A stretch of DNA of 64,000 bases from G963674835 sp963674835 (GCA_963674835.2 CAXXKC010000001.1:248001-312000); one strand, 5' to 3'; positions 35,442-44,440 are shown, counted from the stretch's first letter. Notes: generated by a model not told the origin, from the letters alone. A program made the numbers and translations.

Positions 35442-36158
35442 ATGCACGGCGATTCTCCCTTGATCCGCCAATGGCTGCTTTTGAGCACGCTGGGCAGTCG
35501 CTCTGGTGGCGTGACCATCAAGGAACTCATCGGCGACCTCCGCGTCAGCGACAAGACTATGCGCCGCGACTTGGAATGTCTGCAAAAGGTGGGTTTCCCG
35601 CTGCGCGAGGTGCGGGGGCCGCACGGCCGTAAGTCGTGGCGTATCGAGCCCGGCCAAGCCTGGGCCGGAACACCTTTCACCTTCGACGAGGCCCTGGCGA
35701 TCTATCTCGGCCGGCGTTTCTTGGAACCCCTGGCCGGGACGGTCATCTTCGAAGCTGCCTGCCGTGCGTTTCGCAAGATCCGCGCGGGACTCAACCCCGA
35801 GGCCCTCCGCTACGTGGACCGATTTGCGAGCTTATTCCATCAGACCGCGGTGGGCCACAGTCAGTACGCATCCAAAGCGGAGTTGTTGGACCGACTGATG
35901 ATTGGCATCGAAGACCGCAAAGCCGTCTTCCTTACCTACCGATCCCAACAGGCCACCGAAGCTGTCACCTACGACGTTTATCCCTACGGACTGGTCCGAC
36001 ACCACGACTCCCTCTATCTGATCGGCCACGCGCCACAGCATGACGAGATCCGCCACTGGAAGGTCGATCGCATGGAAAAGGTCGAGTTGACCGATTCCCC
36101 CTTCCAGCCACCCGAGGACTTCAGTCTTGGCAATCACCTCGCCAACTCGCCCGTGTAA
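35442..36158 (+). CDS. HTH-WYL transcriptional regulator, C-terminally truncated
   Basis: A 238-residue regulator. Residues ~1-60 form a DeoR-type winged helix (GGVTIKELIGDLRVSDKTMRRDLECLQKVGFPL). Residues ~130-215 form the WYL domain (FLTYRSQQATEAVTYDVYPYGLVRHHDSLYLIGHA). WYL regulators normally have about 80 more residues (WCX part); here the protein ends at LANSPV where IS256-type sequence begins. It was probably a ligand-responsive repressor linked to the mobile region around the integrase; WYL proteins are often found with phage-defence and mobile loci. The truncated form may keep DNA binding. Confidence 0.75.
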   Translation: MHGDSPLIRQWLLLSTLGSRSGGVTIKELIGDLRVSDKTMRRDLECLQKVGFPLREVRGPHGRKSWRIEPGQAWAGTPFTFDEALAIYLGRRFLEPLAGTVIFEAACRAFRKIRAGLNPEALRYVDRFASLFHQTAVGHSQYASKAELLDRLMIGIEDRKAVFLTYRSQQATEAVTYDVYPYGLVRHHDSLYLIGHAPQHDEIRHWKVDRMEKVELTDSPFQPPEDFSLGNHLANSPV

Positions 36159-37621
36159 ACTTTCGTCTGTAAATTGGCAGTGGCCTGTTAGTCTACCGTA
36201 GGGACTTGGGGTGCGGTAGCGGGCTTGAAAAAGCGTGGGCCAATGTTGATCTTCTTTTCGCTAGACATCACTCATGCGAAAGGAGACCCTCATGGCCCAC
36301 GACGATCAATCTACCCGATTTGACGAATTGCTCCAACTGCTCAGCGAGCACGGTTTCGACGGAATGGCCGAAACGATCGAGATCCTCTTGAACGAGGCGA
36401 TGAAGTTCGAGCGAGCCGACGCCTTGGGGGCGATGCCCTACCAGCGCACCGAGGCACGCCGGGGGTACGCGAACGGGTTCAAGCCAAAAACGGTCAACAG
36501 TCGCCTCGGACGGTTGAATCTGAATGTGCCTCAGACGCGGGACGTGGAGTTCTACCCCTCCGCCCTGGAACGCGGCGAACGCAGTGAACGGGCGTTGAAA
36601 CTGGCCGTGGCCGAGATGTACGTCCAAGGCGTATCCACCCGAAAAGTGGCCGAAATCACGAAGGAGTTGTGTGGCCTGGACGTCAGCAGTAGCCAGGTGA
36701 GCCGCGCCGCCGAACTGCTGGACGAAGAACTGGAGGCGTGGCGCAATCGCCCGCTGGGCAAGACGTCCTACCTCATCCTGGACGCTCGCTACGAGAAGGT
36801 GCGTCATGGCGGCAGTGTGCGCGATTGCGCCGTGCTGATCGCGATCGGGGTGCTCGACGACGGCCGGCGAAGCGTGTTGGGCGTCAGTGTTTCCCTGTCC
36901 GAGGCGGAAGTCCACTGGCGCGGCTTCTTGAAGAGCCTGATCGATCGGGGGCTTCACGGCGTGCAGCTAATCGTCTCCGACGATCACGCGGGCCTGAAGC
37001 AAGCCCGGAAGGCCTGTTTTCCGGGGATCGCCTGGCAACGGTGCCAGTTTCACCTCATGCAGAATGCGATGCAATACGTGCCGAAGGTGGCTCTCCGTGG
37101 GGAAGTCGCCCAGGACTTGCGCAACGTGTTCCATGCGCCGGACCGCCACGAAGCGGATCGCCTGCTGACGCAACTGGTGAAGAAATACGCTGACAACGCG
37201 CCCGACCTGTCGGCCTGGATGGAAGAAAACGTCCCCGAGGGGCTCACGGTCTTTGTGTTGCCAACAGCGCATCGGCGTCGCCTGCGCACGACCAACGCGC
37301 TGGAACGGCTCAATCAGGAAATCAAGCGTCGGACTCGCGTCGCCACGCTGTTCCCCAACGAGGCTTCGCTCCTGCGGCTGGTCAGCGCCATTCTCAGCAA
37401 GACCAGCGACGACTGGGAGACCGGCAAAGTGTACCTGACGATGCCAAACGGCCCCCCAGCAAACGGAACACAGAGAAAGGCTAGCGGGGCTCCAAGGGGG
37501 CGGCAATGAGCCCCCTTGGTCTGCGTGAACGCCAATAAACAACGCGGCAAAGCCGCTCCACGACACCCTTAACCTCAGAAAAGAAGATCAACACAATTTA
37601 CAGAACAAGGGTTGCTCGGCC
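36150..37621 (+). mobile_element. IS256 family insertion sequence (ends approximate)
   Basis: Inverted blocks TCTGTAAATTG (36166-36176) and CAATTTACAGA (37594-37604) mark the ends, with weaker similarity extending outward to about 36150 and 37621. No target duplication could be found. The left flank is a truncated WYL gene and the right flank an unrelated LRR fragment, suggesting an adjacent deletion or recombination after insertion. Confidence 0.75.
36292..37509 (+). CDS. IS256 family (Mutator-like) transposase
   Basis: A 405-residue transposase. AAAGGAG is 7 nt before ATG 36292, so the ATG at 36274 is less likely. Motifs of the family are MPYQRTEARRGYANGFKPK, YVQGVSTRKVAEITKELCG, SYLILDARYEKVRHGG (first Asp), VSDDHAGLKQARKACFPG (second Asp), WQRCQFHLMQNAMQYVPK and ALERLNQEIKRRTRVATLFPN (Glu). 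Length is normal and the frame intact. Confidence 0.95.
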   Translation: MAHDDQSTRFDELLQLLSEHGFDGMAETIEILLNEAMKFERADALGAMPYQRTEARRGYANGFKPKTVNSRLGRLNLNVPQTRDVEFYPSALERGERSERALKLAVAEMYVQGVSTRKVAEITKELCGLDVSSSQVSRAAELLDEELEAWRNRPLGKTSYLILDARYEKVRHGGSVRDCAVLIAIGVLDDGRRSVLGVSVSLSEAEVHWRGFLKSLIDRGLHGVQLIVSDDHAGLKQARKACFPGIAWQRCQFHLMQNAMQYVPKVALRGEVAQDLRNVFHAPDRHEADRLLTQLVKKYADNAPDLSAWMEENVPEGLTVFVLPTAHRRRLRTTNALERLNQEIKRRTRVATLFPNEASLLRLVSAILSKTSDDWETGKVYLTMPNGPPANGTQRKASGAPRGRQ

Positions 37622-37731
37622 TTGGACCCTCCCGCTGGCAGTGTACCAAGGCACCGTGAGGGTGGCAAGGCGGGCGGGCAAGCCAACGTCCGAACCGTCC
37701 GAGCCGTTCGTCTTTGGGAGGAACTCGAAGC

Positions 37732-37848
37732 TTGCGCATCCTGCGAATCGAGATTACCCCGGAGGGCGCGAGGACCATTCAGCGAGAATTGCCCAATTGC
37801 GTAGTTGAATACGCATCGATCAAGGAGCCATCCTCTCCAGAACATTGA
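37732..37848 (+). pseudogene. 3' fragment of a leucine-rich-repeat protein
   Basis: A 38-residue frame (LRILRIEITPEGARTIQREL, then PNCVVEYA) matches the C-terminal end of planctomycete LRR proteins, whose last repeat reads ITPEGIxxLQxALPNCxIEY. No upstream repeats are found before the IS256 end, so the body of the gene has been lost. Confidence 0.5.
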
Positions 37849-37902
37849 CTCCGCGGAGTGAGACCCGGGGGTTGACCCTTGCGTGTTCGGCGGGATCTCT
37901 GC

Positions 37903-39243
37903 CTACTTTGCGGTGGGAGTTTTGTCGTCGGAAGCCGGTTCGAAGATGGCGTCGTTGAATGTGAGTAGCATGGCGCAGGTTCCCCACTCGGGATGTTCGC
38001 GGTCCTTTGTGGCGTAGGTGGCGACTAATACCGTGCCGTCATCGAGCGCCACGGCGCTGGGGTAACCGCAGTCTTCCATCCAGAACGAATCGCACAGGAC
38101 GTAACTCCGCTGGAAGTCAAAGGTCTTGCCGCCGTCATGACTGAGGAACGCTCGAATTCCGAAAGGGTATTGGCGATACGTGTGGATGATGGCCACGCGA
38201 TTGCCGGATAGTTTCAGCAGGCAGCCGGGTACTCGGCGACGGTAGGGTTTGACTTCCTGCCATTCGGGAAACGTGAGCCCACCGTCGTGGCTGCGGCAGA
38301 TCCACGCGCCGCCGGCACCGGCGCGAGCGTAACCGATCCATTCTTGATGGGTCAACGGTAGTACCCACGTTTCTGTCTTTCGATTCGTGCTAATGGTTGT
38401 GATCTTGGGCCACGTTCGCCCGTCGTCGAACGACCAGGCCAGGAAGCTCTGATCGGAGGCTCCTTCGCGGACGTTGACGACCAAGGCGTCTTTGCCGACT
38501 TGCTGGATAGGGCCGAAGGGGCCGATGCCGAAACCGAGTTTCTCGCGGAGGTTGAGGTCTTGCGGTTTCGACCAGGTCTTGCCCAGGTCAGGTGAGCGCA
38601 CCAATTCCGTGGCGAGGAAGTCGGGTTCGCCCGTCTTTTGCAGATCCCAGTTCCAGCTCGCCGACACCCAATACATGACGAGGAGGTCGCCGTTGCGTGC
38701 CTGGCCAAAGGAGCCGTGGCGATAGTCGAGCTTCAACTGCTTGTCGCGGGGGACAGCAACCGCCGGTTCCGTCCACGTTTTGCCACGATCGTGCGAAAAG
38801 GCGATCGCAATGTTGCCTCCAGGGCCGAGGTGGATGGCGCCCGTGCGAAAGAGGCAGGCCAGCGTCTCGGTCGGCTGGCCGCTTTTCGGGGCACGCAGGC
38901 GAATGAGCAACGGCCAGTAACCGCCGCCGTGCTCGTCCAGCGTGGGCCGCGGCAGGCGCTGCTTGCCGGCGACAAAGTCCTTGTATTCCGGAAGGGACTT
39001 GAGTTGTGGATTGTCTCTCACGGAAGGGGCCTTGTTGCCCACGAGCCCGCGCGCCGTCCAATGATCGGGCCACTGCCTTGCGGCCCCGAAGATTCGATGT
39101 TTCGCCACCTTGTCGGTCAGATCGACCTCGGGGATCTTGACTGCGTAGGCCTCGGCCAGCCAGGAAGGCATTTCCTGCGCGGGGATCGTTTGGGACCAGC
39201 CCAGGAGGGCAATGAGAAAAGAGATTCTGAGGAGCTTATGCAT
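37903..39243 (-). CDS. Exported sialidase-like BNR-repeat protein
   Basis: A 446-residue protein with signal peptide MHKLLRISFLIALLGWSQTIPAQ. A start 15 bp upstream (39258) is equally possible, as neither has a clear ribosome-binding site. Asp boxes are visible (AFSHDRGKTWTEP, SPDLGKTWSKPQ, SFDDGRTWPK, LSHDGGKTFDF). The central YRHGSFGQARNGDLLVMYW block is typical of bacterial sialidase-superfamily propellers. The likely role is glycan hydrolysis or binding outside the cell. It is divergent from a GntR-LacI regulator, its probable controller, with an 18-bp perfect palindrome between them. Confidence 0.8.
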   Translation of the reverse strand: MHKLLRISFLIALLGWSQTIPAQEMPSWLAEAYAVKIPEVDLTDKVAKHRIFGAARQWPDHWTARGLVGNKAPSVRDNPQLKSLPEYKDFVAGKQRLPRPTLDEHGGGYWPLLIRLRAPKSGQPTETLACLFRTGAIHLGPGGNIAIAFSHDRGKTWTEPAVAVPRDKQLKLDYRHGSFGQARNGDLLVMYWVSASWNWDLQKTGEPDFLATELVRSPDLGKTWSKPQDLNLREKLGFGIGPFGPIQQVGKDALVVNVREGASDQSFLAWSFDDGRTWPKITTISTNRKTETWVLPLTHQEWIGYARAGAGGAWICRSHDGGLTFPEWQEVKPYRRRVPGCLLKLSGNRVAIIHTYRQYPFGIRAFLSHDGGKTFDFQRSYVLCDSFWMEDCGYPSAVALDDGTVLVATYATKDREHPEWGTCAMLLTFNDAIFEPASDDKTPTAK

Positions 39244-39258
39244 GTGGTGGAGAAGCAT

Positions 39259-39681
39259 AGGTGTTTGCAGTGGGGAAAGAGGAATGGTGGGCCAGTTCCG
39301 TTTGGGGCTTTCTGTCGTGCACGGCAGAGGTCCAATCGATGCAGCCCGGTGCCGGTCTGCATGTCGGGCCTTCTGGAGAAACGAACCGCCGCCGCAACAC
39401 GTGCCTCCTGAGCCTATCAACCGACCAGTTCATCGTCAACTGCTTCCATGCAGACAAGTGACGTACAAGTAGTGGTTCGAGCCGAAGAACTGCCGCCCCC
39501 CTGTGGGGATGGATTGCGGGATGCCGGGCCCGGCATCGTCTGACTCGTGGCACAAGAAGGCCAGATTTCGGGCTCATTTCTGGCGATGTTTGCTCTTCTT
39601 TGGGCTGCCGCTGGGAATCGCGGCGGGAGGGAGGCTGGGCCGTTGACCGCCACGAAATCAACTTGTATGCTAATAACACAC
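39259..39681. other. Divergent regulatory region between BNR gene and GntR-LacI gene
   Basis: No gene accepted here. It contains the GATGCCGGGCCCGGCATC palindrome (39520-39537) and an A/T-rich patch TTGTATGCTAATAACA just before 39682. Both promoters should lie within it, but no clear -35/-10 pairs were fixed. Confidence 0.45.
39520..39537. promoter_or_regulatory. 18-bp perfect palindrome, possible operator or hairpin
   Basis: GATGCCGGGCCCGGCATC is a perfect 9+9 inverted repeat without spacer. It lies in the divergent region of a regulator and its likely target, 145 bp before the regulator start. It could be an operator or a strong RNA hairpin. Confidence 0.4.
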
Positions 39682-40896
39682 ATGAGTGGCAACGTGTTTC
39701 CGGATACCGCACCGTCGGGTATGGAGCGTGAGTTGAGCACAGATACGGAAAGCCCCAGCCTGTCGGAGGCGCGGCAGGACGGTCCCAAATACAAACGGCT
39801 GAAGAACTACGTGGTGGGTGAGCTGACTGCCGGGCGATTGAAGCCGGGAGACCTGCTCCCCTCGGAGCCGCGGTTGGCCGAGATGTTGTCGATTGCCCGC
39901 AGCACGGTGCGGCAGGGCATGGCCGAACTGCAGTATGAGGGGCTCGTGCGACGCGTGCAGGGGACGGGCACGTTCGTTGACGAGAATGCACGGCAGCGGC
40001 TGCGACGTGGGTTGGACGTTTTCGGATTGGTCGTGACTGCGATTCACACCGGCTATCATCCGGAGCTGCTACGGGGGCTGGAGTCGTCGGCACGCGACGT
40101 CCATCATCAGACGCTTGTCTGCACAACCGATGGCAATTTGGACAAGCAATGCGCAGCGATCACGCAGCTTCTGGACAAGAACGTTGGCGGCGTGGCCATC
40201 GTGCCCAATTCGAGGATCCCGACGCCTGCTTACCAGATCCGCCAGCTTCGTGAGCGGAATATCCCCGTGGTTTGTTGCCATCGGCCGGTCGAAGGCATTT
40301 CGGCTCCACTGTTGACGTTTCCGTTCGAAGACGTGGGGCGGTTGGCCGGCCGGGCACTTCTGGAGCAAGGACATCGGCAAATCGGTTACGTGGCCCTACG
40401 CAAGACGACGGCGACCCTGGCCTACTTGGTCGGGTTGCGGAAGGTCGTGCACCGCGCTGGCGGCGGTTTGCCCGATGAGCGGGTTTGTCTGGGAGACGGC
40501 AATCCGTTGACGGCTGCGGAGATTGAAAGAGAACTGATGCCGGTGCTCGAGAAGATGTGCTCGGGGCGCAATCGTCCCACCGGTTTGGTCATGTCGTTCG
40601 ACTCTGAAGCGGAAGTCGCCTACCTGCTGCTCAAGGAGCTTGGCCTGCGAGTTCCTGAGGACATTTCGCTGGTGAGCTTCGGCGGCGCCTGCCGCGACGG
40701 GGCCGTCCTGCATCGGCTGAGCGCGGTCGTTGTGGACGAGTACGCGCTGGGGCAACGTGCTGGCCAGCTTTTGTATGAAATGCGCACCGGCCAGCGGTCG
40801 CTGGACGACCGAGAGACCGTTCTGTTTCCATTGTCCCTCTACGCGGGCACAACGCTTGGTACGGGGCCGGGCCGGAAACGGGCGGCGTTGAAATGA
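39682..40896 (+). CDS. GntR-LacI hybrid transcriptional regulator (AraR-like architecture)
   Basis: A 404-residue regulator, or 391 if the ATG at 39721 is used. A GntR winged helix near residues 30-105 (YKRLKNYVVGELTAGRLKPGDLLPSEPRLAEMLSIARSTVRQ) is joined to a LacI/PBP1-type ligand domain (FGLVVTAIHTGYHPELLRGL to LVSFGGACRDGAVLHRLSAV). This architecture, as in B. subtilis AraR, senses sugars and represses sugar genes. The neighbours are a divergent BNR protein and a downstream NPCBM-like protein, both plausible targets. Possible operators are listed at 39520 and 40902. Confidence 0.85.
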   Translation: MSGNVFPDTAPSGMERELSTDTESPSLSEARQDGPKYKRLKNYVVGELTAGRLKPGDLLPSEPRLAEMLSIARSTVRQGMAELQYEGLVRRVQGTGTFVDENARQRLRRGLDVFGLVVTAIHTGYHPELLRGLESSARDVHHQTLVCTTDGNLDKQCAAITQLLDKNVGGVAIVPNSRIPTPAYQIRQLRERNIPVVCCHRPVEGISAPLLTFPFEDVGRLAGRALLEQGHRQIGYVALRKTTATLAYLVGLRKVVHRAGGGLPDERVCLGDGNPLTAAEIERELMPVLEKMCSGRNRPTGLVMSFDSEAEVAYLLLKELGLRVPEDISLVSFGGACRDGAVLHRLSAVVVDEYALGQRAGQLLYEMRTGQRSLDDRETVLFPLSLYAGTTLGTGPGRKRAALK

Positions 40897-40901
40897 GGCA
40901 A

Positions 40902-40914
40902 GTATTGGTAATAC
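40902..40914 (+). promoter_or_regulatory. Palindrome GTATTGGTAATAC, possible operator
   Basis: A perfect inverted repeat GTATT-GGT-AATAC lies 3 bp after the regulator stop and 58 bp before the next gene. A related but looser sequence GTATGCTAATA occurs just before the regulator start, so both may be sites of the GntR-LacI protein. Evidence is only the motif and its position. Confidence 0.35.
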
Positions 40915-40971
40915 GCGCTGCGCGGTCTGTGAAACCTGAGTTCTACTAGCTCAAAGCCCGAGAAATCCAGC

Positions 40972-42033
40972 ATGTTGCCACGAAACGTGTCACACCCGCT
41001 TCTTGTTGTGTATTGCCGGCCGATGGTCGCGTTGTTGCTGACGACGGCCATGTTGAGCCTCGCTGTTGCACCTCCTGCCGCTATGGCGCAGACGAGCAGC
41101 ACGATCCCTGACCGTGTGCCCGAAAACAACGAGGCCGCCCGAGGGGCTTATCTCGAACGCGGGATCATCCCGCTAAGCAACTTGTTCGACGACCCCAAAG
41201 GTACTTCGCTGGTCGAGGCGATTACGAGTGATATGTTCTCGGCCGACGCGGAGCCGACGGATTTGGGCGTGTGGCTGTTGGTCACCGGTGACAACAAGGG
41301 CGTCAAGAGCATCGCTCCAGGCATATCGTTCGACTTCACGAACCTTGGCGGCGCGGTGAGCAAGGCGGGCAAACTACCGGGCAACGACGCCTCGGAAGCG
41401 GGATCGGCGATTCCAGAAGCCGCGAAACTGATGCCCGTCCGCATCACGGGATTGGGGCCGCACAACGGCGGTCCGCCGCTTGCGCAAAAAAGGTACTGTG
41501 AGGGATTCGGCCTTCATGCCGATGGACGGATCACATTCGACCTGGACGAAATCAGAAAGGCGGGCAAGTTACATGGTGGTTCGATGACGTTTACGGCCAT
41601 CGGAGCCGTCAACGATTCGGGTGTCGGTCACAAAGACGCCAGGGCGTGCCAGTTTCATCTGGCAGCCATCCTGAGTGATGAGAACGGTGTACTTGTCGGT
41701 CAGGTGAATGGGAAGAAGGTGATGACTGGGAAACGCAACGGCGTTTGGTCGTTTACGGGCGCGATTCCCAGACATTTCGACGGACACGATGGAAATGGCG
41801 ACAATGCGCCGGATGGCATGATCCGGGCCGACTTCTCGCTCGACATTCCCGCCAAGGCCAAGTGGCTCACCCTGGTATCGACGACGGAAGCAGGGTCGAA
41901 TCTTTGTGACCACGCCGTTTGGGTCGACGCGCGGCTCACGATCGTTCGCGAACCAAGTGCTTCAAAGAATCTTCCTGGCACAGGATCTTCCTTTGCGGCA
42001 TACACATGGGGCAGTGTGGAAGGAGTGCGTTAA
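40972..42033 (+). CDS. Exported protein with NPCBM-like carbohydrate-binding domain
   Basis: A 353-residue protein with a signal peptide ending near AMAQ. The part from about residue 170 (KRYCEGFGLHADGRITFDLDEIRKAG, FTAIGAVNDSGVG, then DGHDGNGD..KAKWLTLVSTTEAGSNLCDHAVWVDARL) resembles the NPCBM/NEW2-type module of planctomycete glycan-processing proteins. No catalytic domain is visible; related proteins usually have longer C-terminal extensions, so it may be a shortened binding protein. It lies 76 bp downstream of the GntR-LacI regulator on the same strand. Confidence 0.65.
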   Translation: MLPRNVSHPLLVVYCRPMVALLLTTAMLSLAVAPPAAMAQTSSTIPDRVPENNEAARGAYLERGIIPLSNLFDDPKGTSLVEAITSDMFSADAEPTDLGVWLLVTGDNKGVKSIAPGISFDFTNLGGAVSKAGKLPGNDASEAGSAIPEAAKLMPVRITGLGPHNGGPPLAQKRYCEGFGLHADGRITFDLDEIRKAGKLHGGSMTFTAIGAVNDSGVGHKDARACQFHLAAILSDENGVLVGQVNGKKVMTGKRNGVWSFTGAIPRHFDGHDGNGDNAPDGMIRADFSLDIPAKAKWLTLVSTTEAGSNLCDHAVWVDARLTIVREPSASKNLPGTGSSFAAYTWGSVEGVR

Positions 42034-42085
42034 GGGGCCAGCAGCATTCCGGGCCAAGGATGCCCACCTCCGAGTAACGATCTGT

Positions 42086-42511
42086 TCATTGCTGAACTCG
42101 GAATTGATCTGCGTAGATGATGCAGTCATTCCACGTCTTCAACATCGACAGTACTTGTTCACAGAACTCAAGGACGGGGCCGTTATTCGCCTCCATCGCT
42201 GCAGCCTTACATTCCAGCACTAGGGATTCCATTGTCGGAATCGTCCGCAGCATCTGCTTCTCGGAGTCGGTTAGTCCCGCCGTATTGTCCAGCCACCCAT
42301 CCAACTTGACGTCGACGGAAAGCCATTCGTACGCGAACGAGGAGAAGGCGTGCTTGCGCCCGTCGACCGACGAAAACCACTCTTGATCAATGCCTTCGAG
42401 CTCTCTCCCAACACAGTTTGTGCGGCAGGCTACGAAGGCTTCCAAGAATCTCCGAGCGGGGTGCGCGATTGCGAGATCAAATACACGTTTGTTTATTCTG
42501 TGAATGTGCAT
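42086..42511 (-). CDS. Hypothetical 141-aa protein
   Basis: A 141-residue frame with a balanced, mostly helical composition (RRFLEAFVACRTNCVGREL, MLRTIPTMESLVLECKAAAME). I do not recognise a family. Base composition is lower in G+C than the metabolic genes. A perfect 12-bp palindrome ACGGAGCTCCGT (42518-42529) lies just before the start, where GGAG could also act as ribosome-binding site. It is in a stretch of broken small genes, so it may be accessory or decaying. Confidence 0.4.
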   Translation of the reverse strand: MHIHRINKRVFDLAIAHPARRFLEAFVACRTNCVGRELEGIDQEWFSSVDGRKHAFSSFAYEWLSVDVKLDGWLDNTAGLTDSEKQMLRTIPTMESLVLECKAAAMEANNGPVLEFCEQVLSMLKTWNDCIIYADQFRVQQ

Positions 42512-42714
42512 CTAACCACGGAGCTCCGTTAGCAGGCCGCTATGAGACACAAAATGATACCCGTGCCGGTCCAACCACAGGGTTGCCGCTGTGTGTGTTT
42601 CTCGGAGAATTCGCATGTCCGCGTTTTTCCGAACAGTCGCGAGGAGGCTCATGAAGGAGTTCTTTGCCGGCTTGCTCAAGACTTCCGGCCCCGTGTACCG
42701 ACCGTGTTTTATTC

Positions 42715-42960
42715 CTATTCCGTTGCGAGATGTGCGTATCCAGTGGACACGATGTAATCAACGGCAGCACGAAGGCCACATCTATACGAATCTGTTCCTT
42801 CCTCTCCCGAATCATCTCTGAAGCATAACTCTCCCGCAGATATTGACACGTATTCTCGCAGGTCGTGTCCCATCTCATTAAGGCGATGAACAATCTCAAG
42901 AACGCGCTCCCGAATTATAGCATCTACCTGGTTCCGTGAACTTGCTTTGCGTGTGAGCGG
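42715..42960 (-). pseudogene. 3' part of an uncharacterised small protein, cut by IS1380
   Basis: The minus-strand frame reads RNQVDAIIRERVLEIVHRLNEMGHDLREYV, then SAGELCFRDDSGEEGTDSYRCGLRAAVDYIVSTGYAHLATE and a stop at 42715-42717. The protein-like composition and clear end suggest a real C-terminal coding segment. No start codon is found before the IS1380 end at about 42970, so the 5' part has been displaced. The 54-aa frame at 44484-44648 on the far side of the IS, same strand, may be that missing 5' part. Confidence 0.5.
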
Positions 42961-42969
42961 GTGAATGGC

Positions 42970-44412
42970 CTTGTTTTTCAGAGGATTTCGGCGATGATCG
43001 TGGGCAACAGCAGTTCACCCGTAAGGTGAGGCAGTGAGGCCCATGGAATTCATCATCAAACAGACCGACGAGGTCCTCGTTTCGCACTCGGGGTTGGCCC
43101 TGGCCGGAGCCCTGCTGGGACAGGCGTTGCTTCGAAAGCGGCTTAACGACATCTGCCTGGGAGAGCGAAAGCGTCCCGAGGTGCCGCATGGCGATGTGCT
43201 GGTGGCGATGATCGGTCTTTTGTGTTTGGGCAAGAGCGACTACGCCGACATCGAAGCGTATCGCCAAGAAGCATTCTTCCGGCGAGCGATGGGCCTGACC
43301 AAGCTTCCTTCTGAGGAAACGCTCCGGCAACGGATGGACGCTCTGGGGACGACCCCGATTGGGACGTTGCATGAGGAGTCGGCTCGGATGGTCGCCCGGC
43401 ACGCCCCGGTCCTGACGCCCTGCCAGGACGACTGGATTGCCTTGGACGTCGACGTATCGCCGTTGGACAACAGCGGCACGAAGAAGGAGGGAGTGGCGTG
43501 GACGTACAAGAATCTGGATGGCTACGCTCCGAACTTCGCCTACTTGGGCCAGGAGGGCTACCTGATTCACTGCGAGTTGCGCCCCGGCAACCAGCATGTG
43601 CAAGAGGGTACACCTGACTTCCTGGACCAAGCCGTTGACTTGGCCAGGCTGATCACGCAGGGCAAGCTTCTGGTGCGGATGGATGCCGGCAACGACGACG
43701 GCGAAAACCTCCGTCGCCTGCGGAAAAAGAAGTACGTGGACTGGATCATCAAGCGCAATCTGCGGAAGGAGTCGGAGGCAGACTGGCTGGAGGAGGCTCA
43801 GGCGTATGGCACGTGTGAAGAGCCTCGGGTGGGCAAGGAGATCTGGACGGGCGAGACCTGGAAGGAACGGGACGGGAAGCCGTACCGTGTGGTGTTCGAG
43901 GTGATCCAGCGGACGATCACTGCCGAGGGTCAGCGCTTGTTGGTTCCGGAGATCGAGATCTCGACCTGGTGGACCAGTCTGAAGCTTGCCCCCAAGAAGG
44001 TTATCGCCCTGTATCACGAGCACAGCACCAGCGAGCAGTTCCACTCCGAACTGAAATCGGACCTGGACCTGGAGCGTTTACCAAGCGGGAAGTTCGCCAC
44101 CAACGCCTTGATGCTGTCGTTGGGGCTGGTGGCCTACAACGTGTTGCGGCTGTGCGGTCAGACGGCATTGGCCGAAAACAAGTCCTTGCCGCCGGAAGGG
44201 AAGATGCCACTTCCCAAGCCGGTCTCTCGGCGTCGGTTGCGAAGTGTGATCCAAGACCTGATGTACTTCGCCGCCCGACTGACTCGGCACTCGAACCGAT
44301 GGGGCCTGTCGCTGTGGCGAGGCAATCCGTGGAGATCGGTCTGGCAGTGCGTCTACACCCGCTTCTGCCAGCCAAGAGCACCAACCACCGGTTGATCTAT
44401 CCCAAGAACAAG
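42970..44412 (+). mobile_element. IS1380 family insertion sequence (ends approximate)
   Basis: The ends are placed at the short inverted blocks CTTGTTTTT (42970-42978) and AAGAACAAG (44404-44412), with partial similarity inward. No target duplication was found. It carries one intact transposase and lies between two halves of what may have been one small gene. Confidence 0.7.
43043..44395 (+). CDS. IS1380 family transposase
   Basis: A 450-residue transposase; a GTG at 43034 is an alternative start. Family motifs are GALLGQALLRKRLNDICLG, WIALDVDVSPLDNSGTKKEG (first catalytic Asp region), YAPNFAYLGQEGYLIHCELRPGNQH, LLVRMDAGNDDGENLRRLR (second Asp) and HSTSEQFHSELKSDLDLERLPS (Glu). Length and frame are normal, so activity is likely. 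Confidence 0.93.
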   Translation: MEFIIKQTDEVLVSHSGLALAGALLGQALLRKRLNDICLGERKRPEVPHGDVLVAMIGLLCLGKSDYADIEAYRQEAFFRRAMGLTKLPSEETLRQRMDALGTTPIGTLHEESARMVARHAPVLTPCQDDWIALDVDVSPLDNSGTKKEGVAWTYKNLDGYAPNFAYLGQEGYLIHCELRPGNQHVQEGTPDFLDQAVDLARLITQGKLLVRMDAGNDDGENLRRLRKKKYVDWIIKRNLRKESEADWLEEAQAYGTCEEPRVGKEIWTGETWKERDGKPYRVVFEVIQRTITAEGQRLLVPEIEISTWWTSLKLAPKKVIALYHEHSTSEQFHSELKSDLDLERLPSGKFATNALMLSLGLVAYNVLRLCGQTALAENKSLPPEGKMPLPKPVSRRRLRSVIQDLMYFAARLTRHSNRWGLSLWRGNPWRSVWQCVYTRFCQPRAPTTG

Positions 44413-44440
44413 CCATCGAAGCTCACGGATTCAGGATCTA

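Noticed and set aside
42540..42899. A 119-codon minus-strand open frame
   Set aside because: It overlaps the better-supported fragment ending at 42715 in another frame, and its composition after residue 60 is not protein-like.
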